The notes under the pieces are model-generated. The model saw nothing but the letters and a program-made list of their open reading frames with translations. It was not told where the DNA came from and did not search any database. A stretch of 7,282 nt of DNA from the NCBI GenBank assembly GCA_001801515.1, contig MGXX01000027.1, positions 28,180-35,461 on the forward strand, read 5' to 3'. Below, one piece after another: positions 1 through 5,390 of the stretch. How positions within the stretch are numbered: position 1 is the first letter of the stretch; the number at the start of each line of letters is the position of its first letter. A program made the position numbers and the translations under genes. The stretch comes from Gammaproteobacteria bacterium RIFCSPHIGHO2_12_FULL_38_11 (lineage in GTDB: Bacteria; Pseudomonadota; Gammaproteobacteria; Coxiellales; Coxiellaceae).

Positions 1-50
1 GCACGCTTCGTAGCTTCCACTCGCTTACGCTCGGGGCTCTGAGCGCGTAA
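1..50. repeat. 50-bp direct repeat, copy 1
   Basis: This 50-base stretch recurs without mismatch at 89-138, in the same orientation, with a period of 88 bp. It touches the window edge, so the unit may extend further left. Its right half can fold: ttacgctc (25-32) pairs with gagcgcgtaa (41-50) around an 8-base loop, leaving a 2-base bulge. It is visibly more GC-rich than the surrounding sequence. No T-run follows on either strand, so it is not a convincing terminator. It lies downstream of pgsA. A REP-like dispersed intergenic element is a reasonable guess, but its presence elsewhere in the genome cannot be judged here. Confidence 0.85.
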
Positions 51-88
51 TCTGTAAATCTTCGTGCATTTATCGCAAAAATTTAATT

Positions 89-138
89 GCACGCTTCGTA
101 GCTTCCACTCGCTTACGCTCGGGGCTCTGAGCGCGTAA
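89..138. repeat. 50-bp direct repeat, copy 2
   Basis: This is an exact second copy of bases 1-50, separated from copy 1 by 38 AT-rich bases (51-88) unlike the repeat. It ends 33 bp from the pgsA stop codon. The same imperfect hairpin is present (ttacgctc at 113-120 with gagcgcgtaa at 129-138). Perfect identity between non-coding copies points to recent duplication or active homogenisation. With pgsA reading leftward, both copies would lie in the 3' untranslated region of the lepB-pgsA transcript. Confidence 0.85.
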
Positions 139-171
139 ATCGTACGAGCTGACAATCATACAATCATTAAA

Positions 172-726
172 TTATTTGTCAATTGTAAAATTAGGCCATG
201 CCGCTTTTAAATAAATAAACATCGACCAAATCGTTAAAATTGCTGCAATATAAAGCAAAACTGGGCCGACCCATGTCAACCAAAAATACGAACCAGGATG
301 ATACCAAACTAACATTACCAATGCGACCATTTGTATTGTTGTTTTATATTTTGCAATGGTCGTCACACGAACGCTAATGCGTTTACCAATAATCGACATC
401 CATTCACGCAATGCGGAAATTGCAATTTCACGCCCAATAATAACGGCAGCAGCCAAACCTAAGTAATCAATTAAATGCGCGCTCAGCACCATAACCAAAG
501 CAACAGCAACCAATAATTTATCTGCAACAGGATCTAAAAATTCACCTAACTGTGTCATTTGTGAAAGACTACGCGCTAAATAACCATCCAGCCAGTCGGT
601 AAAGGCTGCTAACATTAATAAAATAGCGGCGGTAGGATGCGCCCAAGAAAAAGGCAATAAATAAAAAAAAGCAATGACTGGAATGGCTAAAATTCGCAAT
701 ACTGTCAGCAACAGCGGAATATTCAT
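172..726 (-). CDS. pgsA: CDP-diacylglycerol--glycerol-3-phosphate 3-phosphatidyltransferase
   Basis: PgsA makes phosphatidylglycerophosphate from CDP-diacylglycerol and glycerol 3-phosphate in the inner membrane, the committed step to phosphatidylglycerol and cardiolipin. The 184-residue protein has the full CDP-alcohol phosphatidyltransferase signature: D44, D47, G48, A51, R52, G61, D65 and D69 follow the DxxDGxxARx8GxxxDxxxD spacing exactly. The aspartates bind the divalent metal. The N-terminus (MNIPLLLTVLRILAIP) matches the usual start of the family, and several hydrophobic segments follow, the last ones near residues 130-174. The ATG overlaps the lepB stop as ATGA, so translation is probably coupled to lepB; only a weak GGAA precedes it. 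In many gammaproteobacteria pgsA follows uvrC, so pairing with a signal peptidase is a different context. Function is well supported. Confidence 0.95.
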   Translation of the reverse strand: MNIPLLLTVLRILAIPVIAFFYLLPFSWAHPTAAILLMLAAFTDWLDGYLARSLSQMTQLGEFLDPVADKLLVAVALVMVLSAHLIDYLGLAAAVIIGREIAISALREWMSIIGKRISVRVTTIAKYKTTIQMVALVMLVWYHPGSYFWLTWVGPVLLYIAAILTIWSMFIYLKAAWPNFTIDK

Positions 727-1514
727 ATTTTGGTTCCGATTCTATTCCAACGAATAGCATCATACCATTCTGCGGCATTGGAATTCCAACTCATCCATAC
801 AAATAAAGCATGGCCAATAAACGTTGACTCATGCACAAATCCCCAATAGCGGCTATCATCACTTCCATCACGATTATCACCCATCATAAAATATTCATCT
901 TTTGGAACAACAATATTATAAAAATTATTTGCAGGCGCATTGGCCTGTAAAAAAATATCATGTTTTACGCCAAATAAATCTTCCTGATATTCTTGATACG
1001 TTTGCAGCTGCCCAAAGTCATCAAGGCGTGTTACGTCTTTAACAAATTTTGTGGCTTGTTTTTTTCCATTGATATAAAGCGTTTTATCAATATAACTGAT
1101 GTGATCCCCCGGCAAACCGATCACCCGTTTTATAAAAGTCATTGAAGTCTCTGCAGGATAAGGGAATAACGCAATTTGTCCACGCGCTGGCTCATCCACA
1201 TTAATTAATTTTTTATTCCAAATAGGGAAGCGCACGCCATAATGATATTGATTGACGAAAATAAAATCGCCTGGAATAACGGTCGGCGCTAACGAACTCG
1301 TTGGCACACGATAAGGTTGCGCGACAAACGAACGAATACAAAATACCAGCAATAAAACAGGAAAAAATGCGCGCGAATATTCAATAATAAGTGTTCGCTT
1401 CTTTATTTCAAGCAATTTTTCATGATGAATAATGCAAAAAATAAAATCGCCTAAAACAACAACGCCAGTAAAAACAATAATGCTTAATAATATTAAGGGG
1501 AAGTCAAAATTCAT
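723..1514 (-). CDS. lepB: Signal peptidase I, LepB-type paralogue with Ser-Leu active site
   Basis: Type I signal peptidase cleaves signal peptides from exported proteins at the outer face of the inner membrane, using a Ser/Lys dyad. The protein has 263 residues. Two hydrophobic N-terminal segments (about 6-29 and 49-65) fit the E. coli-type topology. Box B is at 67-84 (PYRVPTSSLAPT...GDF). The nucleophile should be S74, followed by Leu where the family almost always has Met. Box D (FIKRVIGLPGD, 127-137) supplies K129 as general base. Box E is GDNRDGSDDSRYWG (212-225). All catalytic elements are present, so activity is likely. The ATG is preceded by GGAG at 9-base spacing and overlaps the upstream stop as ATGA; the 3' end overlaps pgsA in the same way. 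The usual lepB sits with rnc and era, so this may be a second copy, but that cannot be seen here. Confidence 0.92.
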   Translation of the reverse strand: MNFDFPLILLSIIVFTGVVVLGDFIFCIIHHEKLLEIKKRTLIIEYSRAFFPVLLLVFCIRSFVAQPYRVPTSSLAPTVIPGDFIFVNQYHYGVRFPIWNKKLINVDEPARGQIALFPYPAETSMTFIKRVIGLPGDHISYIDKTLYINGKKQATKFVKDVTRLDDFGQLQTYQEYQEDLFGVKHDIFLQANAPANNFYNIVVPKDEYFMMGDNRDGSDDSRYWGFVHESTFIGHALFVWMSWNSNAAEWYDAIRWNRIGTKI

Positions 1515-1906
1515 GGATGTGTACTCCGAGCATGGGGAATATAAATTGCAGTGCCAATAAAAGTGAGTACGCGACGCATGCCATCATCGGGAACCAATAA
1601 ATTAATAATCACGGTATTCGCACCGACACTTGCCGCTAATATTTTAACTTTCTGAAATATTTGATCGCGTGTTTGCGTGCTCAAGGTATTAAATCCCAGT
1701 TCAACATGAACTTGCCCTAACGACTGAAAGTTGCCTTCTGGTGCTTGTTGAAGAATTGAAACGTCATGGGGTGAAATGGCTGAACGGACATGTTCTGCGG
1801 GCAGAATGATGCCTTTTGACGTAAACACTTGTCGAGGCGCCAATGCCACCAAACAAATCACTGCCAACAAGCCAGCCAATGTACAAACGAGCGTTCTGAT
1901 ATTCAA
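1511..1906 (-). CDS. Small membrane-anchored or exported protein of unknown function
   Basis: This 131-residue protein starts with a hydrophobic stretch (about 5-23) after a short basic N-terminus, so it is exported or membrane-anchored. An ALA motif at 21-23 is followed by proline, a poor signal peptidase I site, so an uncleaved anchor seems more likely. The rest (about 40-131) is a small soluble domain with SLGQVHVE (62-69) and AASVGANTVII (91-101). This pattern recalls small envelope proteins such as RcsF, YjeI/DUF4156 or the YbjQ fold, but the similarity is too loose to assign. The start is TTG: no ATG is available, an in-frame TAA lies two codons upstream, and AAGGA sits 7 bases before it. 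It is first in a coupled operon, overlapping lepB by ATGA, which suggests an envelope-related role. Confidence 0.8.
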   Translation of the reverse strand: MNIRTLVCTLAGLLAVICLVALAPRQVFTSKGIILPAEHVRSAISPHDVSILQQAPEGNFQSLGQVHVELGFNTLSTQTRDQIFQKVKILAASVGANTVIINLLVPDDGMRRVLTFIGTAIYIPHARSTHP

Positions 1907-1958
1907 TGTTTATTCCTTAAGATAAAATAAGATCGACCATTGTAAATGAATTACCCGA

Positions 1959-1967
1959 AAAATAGCA
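1959..1967 (-). promoter_or_regulatory. Possible extended -10 promoter of the lepB-pgsA operon
   Basis: On the minus strand this reads TGC TATTTT, an extended -10 element (TGn plus 4 of 6 matches to TATAAT). Transcription would start near 1952 and give a leader of about 46 bases containing the AAGGA ribosome site of the TTG-started gene. No good -35 is present at 17 bases. A TTGCAA lies 20 bases upstream, which is too far to count. A second box pair closer to the gene was rejected because its start point would remove the ribosome site. Confidence 0.3.
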
Positions 1968-1998
1968 CTGTATTCTGTCGCTTTATTGCAAAATGCGT

Positions 1999-2004
1999 TA
2001 TCAT
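1999..2004 (+). promoter_or_regulatory. Possible -10 box for the small plus-strand membrane protein
   Basis: TATCAT matches the sigma-70 -10 consensus at 5 of 6 positions and would start a transcript near 2011, leaving about 27 bases before the ATG at 2038. The best -35 at 18-bp spacing (CTGTCG) matches only 3 of 6. If this box is used, the longer reading frame beginning at ATG 1993 could not be translated. It lies back to back with the proposed promoter of the minus-strand operon. Confidence 0.25.
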
Positions 2005-2037
2005 TTGTTCAATCTAAAACCAAACAGAAAAGCGTAT

Positions 2038-2292
2038 ATGAAATCACAAAATATTCACCCCATCCTCACCCGCATTTTGCCTTTCATCATGACGCTTGTC
2101 ATGTTAATCGTATTTATTTTAGGATTGTTTATTTTTACTTACGTGTTTATCTTCGCCCTAATCGTTGGCACTGTTTTATTTATTGTAGGGTATATTCGCA
2201 TGCGTTTTTTCAAACCGAAACAACAAACAAAAGCGACTGTTGAAGTAAAAACAGGTCGAATTATCGAGCATGATGATACCAATAACAAATAA
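2038..2292 (+). CDS. Small two-helix membrane protein, unknown function
   Basis: This 84-residue protein starts MKSQNIHPILTRILPF, then has two closely spaced hydrophobic helices (about residues 13-34 and 36-51). A basic stretch follows (YIRMRFFKPK), and then a polar tail containing TGRIIEHDD. The basic patch after the second helix predicts a cytoplasmic C-terminal tail, and with two helices a cytoplasmic N-terminus. An in-frame ATG at 1993 would add 15 residues, but it has no ribosome site and lies within a likely promoter, so ATG 2038 (preceded by a weak AGAAAAG) is preferred. It is the only well-supported plus-strand gene here, divergent from the lepB operon and convergent with ald. I recognise no family. 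Short two-helix proteins with a similar acidic tail seem familiar from Legionella-like bacteria, but I cannot confirm that. Confidence 0.7.
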   Translation: MKSQNIHPILTRILPFIMTLVMLIVFILGLFIFTYVFIFALIVGTVLFIVGYIRMRFFKPKQQTKATVEVKTGRIIEHDDTNNK

Positions 2293-3405
2293 TTACAAAA
2301 CCTCAACCGCGGGTACATATTTCTTTTGCAAGGCGTCAGCAACATCGGGATTTGTGACAACACCGTGACATACATTTAACCCACATCGAAAATACTTATC
2401 TTCAAGCAATGTCGCTTTATAACCCTTATCCGCCAAGCGCAAAACAAAAGGCAATGTTGCATTATTTAAGGCAAGCGTTGCTGTTCGCGGCACAGCACCC
2501 GGCATATTTGCCACACAATAATGCACCACTCCATCAACAATATAAGTTGGATTTTTATGCGTGGTGGCGTGCGCGGTTTCAACACACCCGCCTTGATCAA
2601 TCGCGACGTCGACAATCACAGAACCGGGTTTCATTTTTGAAAGCATTGCACGTTTAATTAATTTGGGTGCTGCGCGCCCCGGTAATAATACTGCGCCAAT
2701 CACTAAATCAGCAGAAGTGATTTGTTCTTCCAAGGTCGCAATCGTTGAATAAACGGTGTTTAACCGGCCGGCAAATTGTAAATTGAGTTTTTGTAGACGA
2801 TGCAACGAAGTATCCAAGACGACAACTTGCGCTTCATACCCCATTGCCATTCGCACCGCATTGGTCCCCACAACACCAGCGCCTAAAACAACCACCTTAC
2901 CAGGATAAACACCCGGCACACCACCTAGCAAAACACCGTTGCCGCCATGGTATTTTTCTAAAGATGTAGCACCAACTTGAATAGATAATCGACCTGCCAC
3001 CTGGCTCATCGGCGACAACAAAGGTAACTCACCGAAAGAATCGGTTACAGTTTCATAAGCGATCGCAACGCATTTTGATTTTAATAATGCATCAGCTTGC
3101 ACTAAATCAGGCGCTAAATGTAAATACGTAAATAACATTAATCCTTCTCGCAAGAAAGAGAATTCTGAAGGTTGGGGTTCTTTCACTTTAACAATCAAGT
3201 CGACTTTTTGCCACACCTCAGCCGCTGTGATCGCAACCGAGGCTCCCGCCACTTTATATGCATCATCGCCAAAACCAATGGCAGCACCTGCATCGTGTTC
3301 AACTACCACTTGGTGACCGTGATTAACCAATTCATGCACGCTGTAAGGACTTAATCCTACACGGTATTCTTCTGTTTTAATTTCTTTGAGAACGCCGATT
3401 AACAT
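2293..3405 (-). CDS. ald: Alanine dehydrogenase
   Basis: Ald catalyses reversible NAD-dependent deamination of L-alanine to pyruvate and ammonia in the cytoplasm. The 370-residue protein is full length for the family. R15, K75 and H96, the known substrate-binding and catalytic positions, occur at exactly the expected numbers. The nucleotide-binding loop GAGVVG is at 175-180, D198 ends the second Rossmann strand as expected for NAD over NADP, and the active-site D270 lies in VDVAIDQGG (265-273). The C-terminal part retains GLNVCHGVVTNPDVADAL. The ATG has GGAG seven bases upstream. It appears monocistronic: 283 bp separate it from the HPP gene, and it ends tail to tail with the small plus-strand gene with no base between. 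It would feed alanine, possibly from imported peptides, into central carbon metabolism. Confidence 0.96.
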   Translation of the reverse strand: MLIGVLKEIKTEEYRVGLSPYSVHELVNHGHQVVVEHDAGAAIGFGDDAYKVAGASVAITAAEVWQKVDLIVKVKEPQPSEFSFLREGLMLFTYLHLAPDLVQADALLKSKCVAIAYETVTDSFGELPLLSPMSQVAGRLSIQVGATSLEKYHGGNGVLLGGVPGVYPGKVVVLGAGVVGTNAVRMAMGYEAQVVVLDTSLHRLQKLNLQFAGRLNTVYSTIATLEEQITSADLVIGAVLLPGRAAPKLIKRAMLSKMKPGSVIVDVAIDQGGCVETAHATTHKNPTYIVDGVVHYCVANMPGAVPRTATLALNNATLPFVLRLADKGYKATLLEDKYFRCGLNVCHGVVTNPDVADALQKKYVPAVEVL

Positions 3406-3435
3406 TGAATTTCTCCAAGGGTTTTAGATGGGGGA

Positions 3436-3444
3436 AATATAGCA
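3436..3444 (-). promoter_or_regulatory. Probable extended -10 promoter of ald
   Basis: The minus strand reads TGC TATATT: a TGn extension plus a -10 box matching TATAAT at 5 of 6. Transcription would begin near 3429, giving a leader of roughly 24 bases with the GGAG ribosome site intact. There is no clear -35 hexamer; its expected place is occupied by the palindrome at 3456-3467, which would fit regulated transcription. A second, more distant -10 candidate (TATAGT, 3475-3480) also faces ald. Confidence 0.45.
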
Positions 3445-3455
3445 TAAGCAAATGA

Positions 3456-3467
3456 GATATGCATATC
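3456..3467. promoter_or_regulatory. 12-bp perfect palindrome (GATATGCATATC), possible operator
   Basis: The sequence is identical to its own reverse complement over 12 bases with no spacer. Its centre lies about 32 bases upstream of the predicted ald start point, where a regulator would overlap the -35 region. In other bacteria ald genes are often controlled by Lrp/AsnC-type regulators, but this palindrome does not resemble the E. coli Lrp consensus, so no regulator is assigned. In AT-rich DNA a palindrome of this length can arise by chance. Confidence 0.35.
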
Positions 3468-3476
3468 CATTTGTAC

Positions 3477-3482
3477 TATAAT
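3477..3482 (+). promoter_or_regulatory. TATAAT box facing the small ORF at 3555 (overlaps a minus-strand -10)
   Basis: This is a perfect TATAAT on the plus strand, but no -35-like hexamer occurs 16-18 bases upstream. A transcript would begin near 3489 and run through the possible small ORF at 3555-3647. The minus-strand TATAGT at 3475-3480 overlaps it, so the site could fire in both directions. Chance occurrence in AT-rich DNA is quite possible. Confidence 0.25.
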
Positions 3483-3554
3483 CAGGGCATAACTTAAGAA
3501 AAAACAAAGGAAAATAGCAGATGGATTGAAGTAAATTAAGAGGCGTTGAATTGT

Positions 3555-3647
3555 ATGCCAATGACAGATGAGCAAAAAAAAACGTTCATATTTTTCGCGC
3601 TCGAAGCTGCTGTTGAAAAATTGAGGCGAGATTTTTTCAACATATGA
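3555..3647 (+). CDS. Possible 30-residue small protein
   Basis: This short reading frame begins MPMTDEQKK and ends LRRDFFNI. It looks protein-like: a charged start, a hydrophobic middle (TFIFFALEAAV) and a basic, probably amphipathic helical end. It is the most plausible gene in the 283-bp gap between the HPP and ald genes. AGAGG lies 11 bases before the first ATG, a longer spacing than ideal, and the ATG two codons later has no better site. A TATAAT box lies about 75 bases upstream. An inverted repeat covers its 3' end. It could be a real small protein, the remnant of a larger gene, or chance. No family is recognised. Confidence 0.3.
   Translation: MPMTDEQKKTFIFFALEAAVEKLRRDFFNI
3611..3642. 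repeat. AT-rich inverted repeat, 10-bp arms
   Basis: TGTTGAAAAA (3611-3620) is perfectly inverted as TTTTTCAACA (3633-3642) around a 12-base loop (ttgaggcgagat). It lies about 50 bp beyond the stop of the HPP gene, so it could end or protect that transcript. However, the stem has only two G-C pairs and no T-run follows on the minus strand. It also covers the last codons of the possible 30-residue ORF on the plus strand. Role unknown. Confidence 0.45.
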
Positions 3648-3688
3648 ACTTTGTCTAAGAAATTGTGATGCAATTTTTAAAAGCACGT

Positions 3689-4192
3689 TCAGTACAAATC
3701 CCGCAACCACCGGCTCAAAGCCAACTTTAAAATAACCAACACCGTAACCGCACCCAGCACGATGATTAAGGTGTGGTAATCTCTTAAATCAATCACGCAC
3801 ACAAGCGCCATCCCGATCGCAGGTGGATGTTCTACATTCATCCAAACCATAAATAATAACGTAATGGTGGCAGAAAATGCCGCCAAAAAACTCATCCAAA
3901 AAAGTTGATCGTGCGTTAATAATAAAAGATCACCCAAATAATGCGTCACTAAACCGCAGGTGATGGCAAGCACGTAAGAGACAATTAAACACAATGGACG
4001 CGCCGACACCGTGCTCGGTTTTGCAAAAACCAAATAGGCGCTGGACGCTAATGATCCTGTACCAACAGCCCACGCAATATCAGAAACATGTTCTGTGAAT
4101 AAAAACACATTCAAAATTATTGCTAAAAAAGCAAAAATAATCAGTGGCTGCCAAATATAATTCCAATAGGTGCGGCTCAAAAGGGTTGTCAT
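3689..4192 (-). CDS. HPP-family integral membrane protein
   Basis: This 167-residue protein has five predicted membrane segments at about 15-33, 38-57, 67-90, 98-118 and 141-160. The family signature His-Pro-Pro is at 122-124 in the context EHPPAIGMAL, after the fourth segment, and the expected SLASSAYLVFAKP motif is at 47-59. HPP-domain proteins are inner-membrane proteins. Some plant and cyanobacterial members take part in nitrite transport, but the substrate of most bacterial members is unknown, so none is claimed. The ATG has AGGA six bases upstream. It has its own -10 box and lies 56 bp beyond the cysteine desulfurase stop. It appears to be transcribed alone, since 283 bp follow before ald. 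Confidence 0.88.
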   Translation of the reverse strand: MTTLLSRTYWNYIWQPLIIFAFLAIILNVFLFTEHVSDIAWAVGTGSLASSAYLVFAKPSTVSARPLCLIVSYVLAITCGLVTHYLGDLLLLTHDQLFWMSFLAAFSATITLLFMVWMNVEHPPAIGMALVCVIDLRDYHTLIIVLGAVTVLVILKLALSRWLRDLY

Positions 4193-4225
4193 TAAAAATC
4201 CTTTTAAAAAAACAAAAGAATTTTA

Positions 4226-4231
4226 ATTATA
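4226..4231 (-). promoter_or_regulatory. -10 box of the HPP gene promoter
   Basis: The minus strand has a perfect TATAAT in the 56-bp gap upstream of the HPP gene, giving a start near 4219 and a leader of about 27 bases that keeps the AGGA ribosome site. The best -35 at 18-bp spacing (TGTATA) matches only 3 of 6. That -35 would lie across the last codons of the upstream cysteine desulfurase gene. Confidence 0.4.
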
Positions 4232-4248
4232 CTATATTAGGGAACCCC

Positions 4249-5364
4249 TTATACAGATAAATTAATAACTTGCCGGCTCGCAACTTCAATATCTTCTACT
4301 GTCGTATATCGCCCCATACTGATTCGAATCGAACTGTTCGCTGCCTGACGTGACAAACCCATTGCCAATAAAACATGCGATGGTTCTGGATCAACTGAAT
4401 TGCAAGCTGAACCAGTAGAAATAGCAATATCAGGGCAATTTTTAATAAGCGTGTCTGCATCCATATTATCAATTGAAATATTTAAACAGCCACACACTTG
4501 ATGATTTAAATCACCGTTTAAATGTACTGAATTTATTGCCGATAAATTTTTCCACAATTGATTTCTTAATTTTTCAATGCGATTAATTTCATCAGACATA
4601 TTATTCTTTGCGATTAAACAAGCTTCACCCATGCCAGCAATTTGATGCGTGGGCAATGTGCCAAAACGCATTGTATTCATCAACTGAACACGCGGCTGAC
4701 GACGCATAAATAAAGCGCCCACTCCTTTTGGTCCATAAATTTTATGTGCCGACAAAGACATTAAATCAACCGGCAATGTTTTTAAATTAATAGGTAATTT
4801 ACCAACACTTTGTGCAGCATCAACGTGAAACCAAACACCTTTCTCTTTCAATAATTTTCCGATTGACGCAATATCTTGAATAATGCCCGTTTCATTATTC
4901 ACATGCATAATAGAGCATAAAATCGTATCTTTTCTAATGGCATCTGAAATGTTTTTTAAATTCAACAATCCATTCTTTTCGGGATTTAAATACGTCACTT
5001 CAAAACCGAGCTTTTCTAAATAATGACAAGTATCGAGCACCGCTTTGTGCTCTGTTGTCATCGTAATAATATGTTTACCTTGCCGTTGATAAAACAAAGC
5101 AACACCTGTGAGTGCACGATAAATAGATTCTGTAGCGCTTGATGTCCAGGTAATTTCGTTTGGATCACACTGAATTAAATCTGCAACTTGACTAGCCGCT
5201 ACATTAATTCGTGCTCTGGCATTCGCACCAAAAACATGCGTACTAGATGCAGCGTTTCCAAAATCACCATCGCTTATTAAACACCGCTGCATGATTTCTG
5301 CAACGCGTGGATCAACGGGTGTTGTCGACATATAATCAAGGTAAATCACATTGTGAAATGTCAT
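4249..5364 (-). CDS. IscS-like cysteine desulfurase, loop-deleted and lacking the IscU-binding tail
   Basis: This is a PLP enzyme of the IscS/NifS family, which removes sulfur from cysteine to form alanine and an enzyme persulfide for Fe-S clusters or tRNA thiolation. It aligns closely with E. coli IscS: YLDY (8-11), TTPVDPRV (14-21), TEHKAVLDTC (104-113), IMHVNNETG (152-160), HVDAAQSVGKLPI (180-192). Present are H106, D182, Q185, S205, H207, the PLP lysine K208 and the catalytic cysteine C321 (STGSACNS). Two parts are missing. The segment MHGGGHERG before MRSGT is absent in frame (N230-T231-M232-R233-F234-G235-T236), and RSGT has become RFGT. The protein also stops at 371 residues, about 30 short, without the IscS tail that contacts IscU. 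TSGATESDN has become TSSATESIY. It lies 26 bp after an unknown gene, not in an isc cluster. The fold is certain; activity is uncertain. Confidence 0.9.
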   Translation of the reverse strand: MTFHNVIYLDYMSTTPVDPRVAEIMQRCLISDGDFGNAASSTHVFGANARARINVAASQVADLIQCDPNEITWTSSATESIYRALTGVALFYQRQGKHIITMTTEHKAVLDTCHYLEKLGFEVTYLNPEKNGLLNLKNISDAIRKDTILCSIMHVNNETGIIQDIASIGKLLKEKGVWFHVDAAQSVGKLPINLKTLPVDLMSLSAHKIYGPKGVGALFMRRQPRVQLMNTMRFGTLPTHQIAGMGEACLIAKNNMSDEINRIEKLRNQLWKNLSAINSVHLNGDLNHQVCGCLNISIDNMDADTLIKNCPDIAISTGSACNSVDPEPSHVLLAMGLSRQAANSSIRISMGRYTTVEDIEVASRQVINLSV

Positions 5365-5390
5365 GCGGCTTTGTCTTTATCCGAGAAGTA

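Noticed and set aside
1..138. CRISPR-like array
   Set aside because: There are only two repeats, 50 bp long, with a single 38-bp intervening sequence, and no cas gene is in view. Repeat length and structure do not fit.
1921..1948. TTTACA/TATCTT promoter on the minus strand directly before the TTG-started gene
   Set aside because: The boxes score fairly well with 16-bp spacing, but transcription would start within or past the AAGGA ribosome site and leave the gene without it.
1993..2037. Longer N-terminus (ATG 1993) for the small plus-strand membrane protein
   Set aside because: The ATG has no ribosome site and would lie upstream of the best -10 box. The added residues look unlike a protein N-terminus.
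2409..2657. 82-codon plus-strand frame inside ald
   Set aside because: It is fully antisense to the strongly supported alanine dehydrogenase and shows no recognisable motif.
3399..3710. 103-codon minus-strand frame between the HPP and ald genes
   Set aside because: It starts at GTG without a good ribosome site, overlaps the end of the HPP gene and the start of ald including its ribosome site, and reads as an unordered mix of aromatic, Cys and hydrophobic residues. It is most likely an open frame in AT-rich non-coding DNA.
4236..4256. Hairpin-like AGGG-GTT-CCCT at the end of the cysteine desulfurase gene as a terminator
   Set aside because: The stem has only 4 base pairs and no following T-run; it is too weak to call.
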